DNA of 24,939 nucleotides. It comes from RUG12461 sp045657665. Its GTDB lineage: Bacteria > Bacillota > Clostridia > Lachnospirales > Lachnospiraceae. The stretch spans positions 1 through 24,939 of the forward strand of contig JAZOTN010000039.1 in the NCBI GenBank assembly GCA_045657665.1, written 5' to 3'. The notes beneath the pieces are model-generated. The model was not told the DNA's origin. It saw nothing but the letters and a program-made list of their open reading frames with translations, and made no database searches. Within the stretch, counting starts at the first letter, position 1, and each line of letters starts with the position of its first letter. The position numbers and the translations under genes are program-made. Shown here piece after piece: positions 15,964 to 22,910 of this stretch.

Positions 15964-16169
15964 TATCTTCCTCCTCCCATGAAGTACAGGAACTCGACCT
16001 CATCACCCTCTTTCAGCGCGTGAGTATCGAAAGCATCTCTGTCGATGAATTCTTCGTTGACGGATACCGTCACGTATTGCGGTGTTTCCACCTGTTCCTG
16101 TTCTATAAGAGCCGAAATGGTAATTCCGTCCGCAACTTCCTTCTTTTCTCCCGAAACCGTGATCTTCAT
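15963..16169 (-). CDS. ThiS/MoaD-like sulfur carrier ending GGGR
   Basis: The 68-residue beta-grasp protein has the ThiS layout: KITVSGEKKEVADG, then ISALIEQEQV, YVTVSVNEEFIDRD, LKEGDEVEFLYFM and a C-terminal Gly65-Gly66-Gly67-Arg68. Active carriers end in Gly-Gly, which is adenylated and converted to a thiocarboxylate. The extra Arg means this one probably needs trimming, and a JAMM peptidase is encoded two genes downstream. It is a small sulfur donor, not necessarily for thiamine: no other thiamine genes are near. Confidence 0.9.
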   Translation of the reverse strand: MKITVSGEKKEVADGITISALIEQEQVETPQYVTVSVNEEFIDRDAFDTHALKEGDEVEFLYFMGGGR

Positions 16170-16195
16170 TTACGTCATCCTTTCTTCCTGAAATG

Positions 16196-17818
16196 TTATG
16201 CAAATGTCTTCAACACCTTCACCAGCGCATCGATATCGTCCGGTGAATTATAAAGCGCCAGAGTCGGCCTTACCGCGCTCTCGTATCCGAATCTCCTCAG
16301 AACCGGCTGCGCGCAGTGATGTCCTGTCCTTACCGCTATTCCGTATGCATCAAGTCTTTTTCCGACTTCCTCATCCGAATATCCGTCGAGCGAGAATGCA
16401 AGAGCCGAGGCTTTATTCAGAGCCGTTCCGATCAGGCGAAGTCCCTTTACGGTACTCATTTCCTTCACTGCATACTGAAGAAGCTCATGCTCCCACCGGT
16501 ATACACACGGCATTCCGATCGCAGACAGGTATTTGAGCGCTTCCCCGAGCCCGACAGCATCTGCTATGCTTCCGGTTCCCGCTTCAAACTTGTTCGGAGC
16601 GGGATTGTAGATCGTTCGTTCAAAAGTCACATCGGCTATCATATTTCCGCCACCGTGATACGGCTGCGCAGCCTCGAGCAGTTCCTTCCTGCCATAGACC
16701 GCTCCTATGCCTGTCGGTGCGAAGATCTTATGACCCGAAAACACGAAAAAGTCAACATCAAGCGCAGATACATTTACCGGTATATGCGCAACCGATTGTG
16801 CACCGTCCACTAAAATCCGGACACCGTGTCTGTGTGCGATGGCAATGATCTCCTCAATCGGTGTTACTGTTCCGAGCACGTTGGATACATGGGTAACGGA
16901 TACGAATTTTGTCCGGGGAGTGAACATCTTTTCATATTCATGAAGTATCAGCTGTCCTGTTTCATCACACGGTATGACTTTGATTACCGCACCCGTTGCC
17001 TGTGCAACAAGCTGCCACGGAACTATATTGGCGTGGTGTTCGAGTATCGACACGATAATCTCGTCACCCGGCTCAAGGAGCGGTTTTACATATGCATTTG
17101 CAACAAGATTAATACCTTCCGTTGTTCCGCGAACGAACACAATTTCCTCTGATGAAGGTGCCCCTATGAAATCTCTTACGGTATCTCTCGCTTCTTCATA
17201 TGCATCGGTAGATCTTGCTGCAAGAGTATGCGCACCCCTATGAACATTTGAATTCTCATGTTCGTAATAATATTTCAGTCTGTCAATGACAGTCTGGGGG
17301 CGCTGTGTTGTTGCCCCGTTATCAAGCCATACCAGTTGGTGGCCGTTTATCTGTTCCTTTAATATCGGGAAATCATCTCTGATCTGCGCCAATGTCCTGC
17401 TGCCGATCCTGATCGAATCATTTCGTGATGTTGATCTTTCTCCCTCACTTTTTGACGAATTAATGCTCTCGCCCCCCAGCGATGTCGGCACATCGATCTT
17501 ACGGTCATGTTCCTCCGCCTGAGACTGCGACATGACAGCCGGAGCATAGCTCGTGCTGCTGTCATACGCAAACGGATGCAACCAGTCGAACTTCTCCGAG
17601 GAAGGTACTGTCTGATTGGCATTCACACCTGGCAGTGCTTCCTCTGTAGCTGCGTATGTGATGCCCTGGGATGCATCTGCTTCCGGTACGGATGCAACCG
17701 GAATATCCGTCTCTGGCACCCCGTACACACCCTCCGTAAGATCAGGAAACAGCTCGTTGGCAAGAACACTCAGTTCTTCCGCATTCGGAACGCCGGAAAG
17801 GTTTTCAATCGTAGTCAT
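16196..17818 (-). CDS. Cysteine desulfurase with encapsulin-targeting-type N-terminal extension
   Basis: The PLP enzyme takes sulfur from L-cysteine as a persulfide, leaving alanine. The ATG at 17818 (540 residues) is preferred because AGGTGA lies seven bases upstream; an in-frame GTG is at 17827. The C-terminal 400 residues are SufS/NifS-type: the PLP lysine is in SGHKIFAP (Lys364), the persulfide cysteine in RTGHHCAQP (Cys502), and HRGAH is near 195. The first roughly 140 residues are low complexity and probably disordered, starting with a predicted helix (AEELSVLANELF) and containing a DVPTSLGGES segment. In family 2A encapsulin systems this extension directs the desulfurase into the shell. 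It overlaps the encapsulin gene by 14 bases. Confidence 0.93.
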   Translation of the reverse strand: MTTIENLSGVPNAEELSVLANELFPDLTEGVYGVPETDIPVASVPEADASQGITYAATEEALPGVNANQTVPSSEKFDWLHPFAYDSSTSYAPAVMSQSQAEEHDRKIDVPTSLGGESINSSKSEGERSTSRNDSIRIGSRTLAQIRDDFPILKEQINGHQLVWLDNGATTQRPQTVIDRLKYYYEHENSNVHRGAHTLAARSTDAYEEARDTVRDFIGAPSSEEIVFVRGTTEGINLVANAYVKPLLEPGDEIIVSILEHHANIVPWQLVAQATGAVIKVIPCDETGQLILHEYEKMFTPRTKFVSVTHVSNVLGTVTPIEEIIAIAHRHGVRILVDGAQSVAHIPVNVSALDVDFFVFSGHKIFAPTGIGAVYGRKELLEAAQPYHGGGNMIADVTFERTIYNPAPNKFEAGTGSIADAVGLGEALKYLSAIGMPCVYRWEHELLQYAVKEMSTVKGLRLIGTALNKASALAFSLDGYSDEEVGKRLDAYGIAVRTGHHCAQPVLRRFGYESAVRPTLALYNSPDDIDALVKVLKTFA

Positions 17819-18764
17819 AATACTCACCTACTTCTACATCTTCAAGCACAGCTATTGCATCATCGGCAAGTATCGCTGCAGAGCAGTATAAAGACAGAAG
17901 ATAGGATGCTATGCCTTTGTCATCAATCCCTCTGAACCGCACGGAAAGACCTCTTGAATGCTCATTCTTGAGTCCTGCCTGGAACAGTCCTATAACACCT
18001 CTCTTTGCTTCTCCGGTACGGATCAGAAGAATATTTGTCTTTCCGCTTTCGGACTTTGGATTCTTAAGGCCGTCAACAAGAAGCTTATCCGTCGGAACAA
18101 CAGGAATGCCTCTCCATGTAAGGAAATTGCCTCCCGCAATGTTCGCAACCACAGGCGGTACACCTCTCTTTGTGCACTCTCTCTCGAATGCGGCGATCGC
18201 TCTCGGGTGTGCAAGGAAAAACGAAGGCTCCTTCCATACCTTTGAGATCAATTCGTCAAGATCATCCGGTGTAGGTGCACCGTTTCTTGTCTGAATCCTC
18301 TGTGAATCCGCAACATTCTTAAGAAGACCGTAATCATCATTATTGATCAGCTGGCTTTCCTGGCGCTCTCGAAGCGACTCAATAGCAAGTCCAAGCTGTT
18401 CCTGGACCTGATCGTAAGGTGCGCTGTATACATCCTCCACGGCTGTGTTAACGTTGATGATGGTTGAGATCGAATTGAGTACGTATTCACGGGGCTCAGT
18501 CTCATACTGAACAAATCCGTCGGGAATGATGTCCGACTTCTTTGTCTGGCTGCAGAGAACATCAAGGGGAGTATCTCCTTCAACCACCTTGTTGACCCTG
18601 TAGATTCCGGACTCCAGCCCCTTGAATTCAAGAAACTTCGTGAGCCATTTTGGTGTCAGTGCTCCGTACTGCGGTTTGGTCTTGGTGACATTCGCAAGAT
18701 TATAAGCCGCTTTTGCTCCGAGCGCATTGATACCAACGCTCTTGTTTTCGGTTTCTTTTGCCAT
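17805..18764 (-). CDS. Family 2A encapsulin nanocompartment shell protein (SrpI-like)
   Basis: The HK97-fold shell protein assembles into a hollow protein compartment. I recognise it from the N-terminal region: AKAAYNLANVTKTKPQ, LTPKWLTKFLEF and ESGIYRVNK, matching the family 2 pattern. Further landmarks are YVLNSISTIINVNT near 93 and LRERQESQLINNDDYGLL near 134. The domain with SRGLSVRFRGIDDKGIASYLLSLY near 275 resembles the capsid-fold end. At 319 residues without a cyclic-nucleotide-binding insertion it fits family 2A, not 2B. The next gene encodes a cysteine desulfurase, the known cargo of family 2A. A very strong RBS (AGAGGAGGA) suits a shell protein needed in many copies. Confidence 0.92.
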   Translation of the reverse strand: MAKETENKSVGINALGAKAAYNLANVTKTKPQYGALTPKWLTKFLEFKGLESGIYRVNKVVEGDTPLDVLCSQTKKSDIIPDGFVQYETEPREYVLNSISTIINVNTAVEDVYSAPYDQVQEQLGLAIESLRERQESQLINNDDYGLLKNVADSQRIQTRNGAPTPDDLDELISKVWKEPSFFLAHPRAIAAFERECTKRGVPPVVANIAGGNFLTWRGIPVVPTDKLLVDGLKNPKSESGKTNILLIRTGEAKRGVIGLFQAGLKNEHSRGLSVRFRGIDDKGIASYLLSLYCSAAILADDAIAVLEDVEVGEYYDYD

Positions 18765-18806
18765 GTTTGTTTCCTCCTCTTTGCACAGTTAACAGTAACT
18801 ATATGC

Positions 18807-20264
18807 TTAAAGCCACGCACCCTCATGCGAGAATATAATATCTTTCATCGCATCTATGCCGCCTTTAAGGTTGTACATTTTTCCTTCATATCCCGCTTCA
18901 CGAAGCGTATTGATCGCAAGGATACTCCGCTTTCCGGACTTGCAGATGAATATCGTATCAACCCCGGGATCAAGTTCTTTCATCCTTCTTGCAAGCTGTC
19001 CTATAGGTATGATGATCGTGTTCGGGAATCGCATGATAGCACGTTCATGCGGCTCTCTGACATCAATGATCGTCATCGGTTCATGCTTGTCTATTCTCTT
19101 TGCAAGTTCATCGGGCGTAAGGCCTTCAACAGGAATCTCCTCCTCATCGTTCCTGAGACCGCAGAACTCTTCGTAATCAAAATCTTCGACCGAAAGGATC
19201 GTCCTGGAAATGCCACAGAGCGGACATTTACTATCCTTCTTTACGTTTAAGATCCTTGAGTTCAGATAAAGGCTGTCCACTGTCAGCAGTTTTCCGTCAA
19301 GATGATCTCCAATTCCCAGGATGAGCTTTAATGCCTCATTTGCCTGAATACTCCCGATAATTCCTGCAAGCGGGCTGATCGTTCCGCCCTCCGCGCATGT
19401 GGGAACAAGGCCCGGTTCCGGCGGCTCGGGGTACAGGCACCTGAGGCACGGACCACCGTTGTGATTGAAGATGCCCACCCTTCCTTCAAACTGATAGATA
19501 GACGCAAACACCAGAGGAATATCAAGAAGTGCACACGCATCATTGATCAGATATCTTGCTTTGTAGTTGTCGGTACAGTCTATGACAAGATCATATCCGT
19601 CAAGGATCTCTTCTATATTATCCGCTTCCAGGCTTATGTTCTCAGCCTCAAACTCTATGTTCTTGTTAATGTTTCTGACTTTGTCCTTTGCGGATGCGAC
19701 CTTGGGTCTGTTGACATCGCGGCTGATGTGGAGCACCTGACTCGAAACATCCGAAAGTGCAACATCTTTATCATCGACAACCTTGATTGTTCCGACCCCT
19801 GCTGCTGCAAGGTACTGTATCACGGCGGATCCAAGGGATCCCGCTCCGCATACGACTACTCGTGCCGCTTTGATCCTCTTCTGGCCCTTAACGCTTATTT
19901 CCTTTAACAGCAGGTGCTTCTCAAACCGTTTGATATCGTTATCATCCAGCGTCTGCGCTTTCATCCTCGCATCGTTGATAACAGAGTTATTCGGAGCACC
20001 TCCAGCGATCGCGGGAAGCAATAGTACCTCGTCATTTTCGGAAAGCTGCCTGTACCACATATCCGTTGCGGTATAATCGTTGTTACCGACATATATACGT
20101 ACAAAATTTCTTAGATTCTCTCCTTTGTCAAACAGTATCTGTTTTGCATCGGGATACTCTTCCAGGAGGAACTTCAGCACATCCCTGACATTGCCTGCCT
20201 GAGTCTCTATCACATGATTTTTTCCAAAATAGTTTCTGAGTGTTGCCGATATATATACTTTCAT
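18807..20264 (-). CDS. ThiS/MoaD - E1 (MoeB) - rhodanese triple fusion
   Basis: Three sulfur-transfer domains lie in one 485-residue chain. Residues 1-89 are a MoaD/ThiS beta-grasp ending LLPAIAGG (Gly88-Gly89). Residues about 103-370 are an E1 domain with GAGSLG at 140-145, Asp232 in CTDN, zinc cysteines Cys273/276 and Cys347/350, and the catalytic-type Cys290 in VPTCAEGG. Residues about 376-485 are a rhodanese domain with the CKSGKRS loop (Cys441). The E1-rhodanese order is that of MoeZ. The carrier can work only if cut after Gly89; the JAMM gene just upstream is the obvious candidate. In the E1 domain both ATP-site arginines are replaced (Lys116, Ser175; see findings). Confidence 0.9.
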   Translation of the reverse strand: MKVYISATLRNYFGKNHVIETQAGNVRDVLKFLLEEYPDAKQILFDKGENLRNFVRIYVGNNDYTATDMWYRQLSENDEVLLLPAIAGGAPNNSVINDARMKAQTLDDNDIKRFEKHLLLKEISVKGQKRIKAARVVVCGAGSLGSAVIQYLAAAGVGTIKVVDDKDVALSDVSSQVLHISRDVNRPKVASAKDKVRNINKNIEFEAENISLEADNIEEILDGYDLVIDCTDNYKARYLINDACALLDIPLVFASIYQFEGRVGIFNHNGGPCLRCLYPEPPEPGLVPTCAEGGTISPLAGIIGSIQANEALKLILGIGDHLDGKLLTVDSLYLNSRILNVKKDSKCPLCGISRTILSVEDFDYEEFCGLRNDEEEIPVEGLTPDELAKRIDKHEPMTIIDVREPHERAIMRFPNTIIIPIGQLARRMKELDPGVDTIFICKSGKRSILAINTLREAGYEGKMYNLKGGIDAMKDIIFSHEGAWL

Positions 20265-20268
20265 TTTC

Positions 20269-20658
20269 TTACAGGTCCCTCATATAGCCTCTTATCTCTT
20301 CACATTTTCCGTTATTTACGGATGCTATCACATACAGCATCTGCGGTATCATACGCTCTTTGTCCTCCGGTGATATCCTTGCCTCACAGTCCGGATGCGA
20401 ATGGTAAAATCCAAGGACACTGTAGCCTTTTTCCTCCGCTTTCTTCTCAATCTCATAGAGCATAAGCGGATCTATCTCATAATGTCCGGCTGATCTTTCT
20501 TTTACCGCTCTGTTTTCGGCAAAAAACACATCCTCTATCATGCTCTTATCGTTTCCCGCGAGAATGCCGCATCCTTCTTTGGGATACACTTCCGTCAGAT
20601 GAGTTTTCATCTTCTCAAGAGCCAATGGGGTTATTCTGAATTGCCTGTGCGAAATCAT
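20269..20658 (-). CDS. JAMM (Mov34/MPN) metallopeptidase, first copy
   Basis: The 129-residue protein has an intact zinc site: Glu28 in PKEGCG, His86-Ser-His88-Pro, seven residues, Ser96-x-x-Asp99. Its start overlaps the MetY gene by 44 bases; this start is required because the first strand (FRITPLALEKM) aligns with the start of the second JAMM copy. It is followed after four bases by the carrier-E1-rhodanese fusion. Likely roles are cutting the fusion after Gly89 and, as for Mec+ or HcyD, releasing an amino acid built on the carrier. Confidence 0.9.
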   Translation of the reverse strand: MISHRQFRITPLALEKMKTHLTEVYPKEGCGILAGNDKSMIEDVFFAENRAVKERSAGHYEIDPLMLYEIEKKAEEKGYSVLGFYHSHPDCEARISPEDKERMIPQMLYVIASVNNGKCEEIRGYMRDL

Positions 20659-21853
20659 CTATAAGATCCTCTGCATCCTCAATACCGACACTGACTCTTA
20701 CCGTATCGTCATATACTCCTGCCGCCTCCGTCTCCTCGCGGCTCGCCTGAAGATACAGTGTTGATGCAGGATGGATCACGAGCGTCCTGATATCTCCGAT
20801 ATTACTTGCTATGTATGCATACTTAAGAGAGTTGATAACAGCAAAGGCCCGCTCCTTCGAGCCAACCCTGAAGCTTAATATGCCTCCGCCGTATCCTCCA
20901 AGCTGACTTTCTACATATTTGTGATACGGATGCTGCGGCAGGGTCAGATAATTAACCTCTACCCCGGACAGTTTATCGATAGCATGCGCAAGTTTATCGG
21001 CATTTTCACATATCCTCTCCATACGGAGCCCCAGCGTATCCGTTCCGATGTAATTTAAAAAAGCATTGGCAGGGGCCATACAGCCGCCGAGATTTCTCCA
21101 AATATCCGTACGAAGTCTTACTGAAAAAGCCATGGAACCGTATTTCCTGTATTCACCGAGCGCCGTATGCTTTGCGAAATCCCATTTGAACTTTCCTCCG
21201 TCCACTATGATCCCGCCGATGGAATTTCCTCCGCCGTTTAAGTATTTTGACGTTGAATGGATAACAATGTCTGCCCCGAGCTTAAGCGGCCTTGCGATGT
21301 AGGGTGTCGCCGTAGTTGAATCAACAACAAACGGGATATTCGATTCATGTGCTGCCTGTGCCACCTCCGCAACGGGAACAACCTTAAGTGACGGATTGGA
21401 TATCAGCTCCGCATATACGAGTCGCGTTCTTTCATTGATCAGGCTTCTTACGGAATCCCCGGTAAGTTCATCCGCATACACAGTATGGATCCCGAGTTTT
21501 TCGAGATCATGCAGAAGACCGATCGTTCCGCCATAAAGGCCGCTTCCAGCTATGATCTCGTCGCCGCTTTCACATATGGCAAGTATCGCCGAAGCAATAG
21601 CTGACATACCGCTGCTGCAGCTTATTGCGCCAACTCCGCCTTCAAGTTCACTGATCCTCTGTTCAAACGCTCCAAGCGTGGGATTGCTGATTCTTGTGTA
21701 TGCATATCCCATCTTTTTGTGATCAAAAACTTTTTCAAGATCCTCCATACTCTCATATCTAAATGCATTGACCTGAGAGATCGGCGGAAGAGTTTGTCCC
21801 GACGGAAACCCCTGTGTACTTTTTCCGTGAAGTAATCTCGTATTAAAAAACAT
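20615..21853 (-). CDS. metY: O-acetylhomoserine sulfhydrylase / Cys-Met metabolism PLP enzyme
   Basis: The 412-residue fold type I PLP enzyme belongs to the Cys/Met metabolism family. The PLP lysine is Lys203 in IHSTSKYLNGGGNSIGG. YAYTRISNPTL near 50, SCSSGMSAI near 78 and VVDSTTATPY near 176 are the other signatures. It would form homocysteine from O-acetylhomoserine and sulfide or a protein thiocarboxylate. In Wolinella a MetY acts with a ThiS-like carrier, ThiF and JAMM proteins, an arrangement much like this one. A cystathionine synthase or lyase role cannot be excluded. It is the first gene of the operon; only a weak GA-rich RBS is seen. Confidence 0.88.
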   Translation of the reverse strand: MFFNTRLLHGKSTQGFPSGQTLPPISQVNAFRYESMEDLEKVFDHKKMGYAYTRISNPTLGAFEQRISELEGGVGAISCSSGMSAIASAILAICESGDEIIAGSGLYGGTIGLLHDLEKLGIHTVYADELTGDSVRSLINERTRLVYAELISNPSLKVVPVAEVAQAAHESNIPFVVDSTTATPYIARPLKLGADIVIHSTSKYLNGGGNSIGGIIVDGGKFKWDFAKHTALGEYRKYGSMAFSVRLRTDIWRNLGGCMAPANAFLNYIGTDTLGLRMERICENADKLAHAIDKLSGVEVNYLTLPQHPYHKYVESQLGGYGGGILSFRVGSKERAFAVINSLKYAYIASNIGDIRTLVIHPASTLYLQASREETEAAGVYDDTVRVSVGIEDAEDLIDDFAQAIQNNPIGS

Positions 21854-21892
21854 ATTGTTTTACTCTATCTGCTTACATGTGTATTGCCACAG

Positions 21893-21925
21893 ATTATATC
21901 CCTATTAACCCACTTCGTCAATAGG
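21893..21925 (-). promoter_or_regulatory. Promoter and candidate operator of the sulfur operon
   Basis: On the minus strand TTGACG (21916-21921) and a perfect TATAAT (21893-21898) are separated by 17 bases. The expected start near 21886 leaves a leader of only about 33 bases. An inverted repeat CCTATT (21901-21906)/AATAGG (21920-21925) with a 13-base centre overlaps the -35 box and spacer, as expected for a repressor site. The regulator is not encoded in the window. Confidence 0.75.
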
Positions 21926-21940
21926 TTTATTGCTTTTATG

Positions 21941-22033
21941 AATTGTTTTATTCCGCCTACATGCTATAATGAAAAAGCATCATAACCATGGAAACATCGG
22001 AGTGAAAGGCACTTTCTTCACTTGGATAAGGAG
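21941..22033 (+). repeat. 93-bp promoter/leader cassette, copy 1
   Basis: The cassette contains TTGTTT (21943-21948), a 16-base spacer, an extended -10 TGCTATAAT (TATAAT at 21965-21970), a leader with hairpin AGTGAA/TTCACT (22001-22022) and the RBS AAGGAG (22028-22033). It is 90/93 identical to 23921-24013 in inverted orientation. It drives the SGNH esterase gene. Confidence 0.9.
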
Positions 22034-22039
22034 TTTATT

Positions 22040-22687
22040 ATGAAAACATCAATACTTTGCTTTGGAGATTCCAATACCTATGGATATGATCCGGAAACCG
22101 CCGGGAGATACAGTGAAGAGATCCGTTGGCCAAAGGTTCTCGGAATGCTCCTTGGCGATGAATACGAGATTTTTGAGGAAGGTCAGAACGGAAGAACCAT
22201 AGCAAACGCGGACCCTTGGGAAGGTGGAACAAAATGCGGAATGGATTATGTGCTTCCGATGCTGGAAACAAAACGTCCCGACATTCTGATCATAATGCTC
22301 GGAAGCAATGACTTGAAGGCCAAGTTCCATTTGCCTGCAGCGGATATTGCAGGAAGCCTTCAGAATATGCTTATGAGAATAAAGGCATATAACGAGCGTT
22401 TCCTAGCATGTCCGCAGATGAAGATACTTATCATATCGCCTCCGGCAATTTCAGAGCCTTTTGAGGAATCCCGTTTCTTTTCATTTTTCGGGGAGGATGC
22501 AGTCAGGAGATCCAAAGAAATGGCGGATTGGTATAAGCTTGTTGCGGAGCAATATGGCTACGATTTCCTGAATGCGACAGACATCATAGGAGGCGGGTCT
22601 GTGGATCATCTTCATCTGGATCCGTCAGGTCATAGGAAGCTGGCTCAGATTGTAAAAACGAAAATAGAAGAAATGGTTCAAAAATAA
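22040..22687 (+). CDS. SGNH/GDSL-type hydrolase (esterase or arylesterase-like)
   Basis: The start is the ATG at 22040, six bases after AAGGAG; an in-frame TTG at 22022 lies inside the shared leader and is less likely. The 215-residue protein has SGNH block I CFGDSNTYG with the nucleophile Ser11, a QNGRT block II glycine, the block III LGSNDLK asparagine, and block V DHLHLDPSGH with Asp189 and His192 of the catalytic triad. There is no signal peptide, so it is likely cytoplasmic. The family cleaves acyl esters from small molecules, lipids or glycans; the substrate is unknown. Confidence 0.9.
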   Translation: MKTSILCFGDSNTYGYDPETAGRYSEEIRWPKVLGMLLGDEYEIFEEGQNGRTIANADPWEGGTKCGMDYVLPMLETKRPDILIIMLGSNDLKAKFHLPAADIAGSLQNMLMRIKAYNERFLACPQMKILIISPPAISEPFEESRFFSFFGEDAVRRSKEMADWYKLVAEQYGYDFLNATDIIGGGSVDHLHLDPSGHRKLAQIVKTKIEEMVQK

Positions 22688-22764
22688 CAAATACATCAAA
22701 ACTGATCCGCAAACATCCGGTCAGTTACACACACATGGGTGACAAAGAATAAAGGAGACAAAAT

Positions 22765-22815
22765 ATGATAAATGGAGATATGAACGAAGCGATCTCCTTC
22801 TTCCGTTTGGATTAA
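22765..22815 (+). CDS. Possible 16-residue small ORF
   Basis: ATG at 22765 is preceded by AAAGGAG at 22751-22757, an excellent ribosome binding site, and encodes MINGDMNEAISFFRLD before TAA. The sequence also contains a GGAGAT/ATCTCC inverted repeat. It may be a true small peptide, the start of a deleted gene, or chance. It lies between the esterase gene and its terminator. Confidence 0.25.
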   Translation: MINGDMNEAISFFRLD

Positions 22816-22867
22816 GGAAAAACAAAAGATTTCATTTGAAACTGATCTGATGTATCATCGGAGCGAG

Positions 22868-22910
22868 ATCCCGGGAAGCCAGAAATTGGCTTTCCGGGAT
22901 TTTTCTTTTT
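22868..22910 (+). terminator. Intrinsic terminator after the SGNH esterase
   Basis: A 13-bp stem joins 22868-22880 to 22888-22900 (one G-T pair) with an AGAAATT loop and a TTTTTCTTTTT tail. It ends the plus-strand transcript and abuts the stop codon of the convergent channel gene. Confidence 0.85.

Noticed and set aside
15963..16169. Assignment of the free carrier as thiamine-specific ThiS
   Set aside because: No thiG, thiH or other thiamine gene is in the window; the neighbours point to amino-acid sulfur transfer.
21854..21892. SAM riboswitch or T-box in the sulfur operon leader
   Set aside because: The leader is only about 33 bases from the predicted start and has no T-box core or multi-helix structure.
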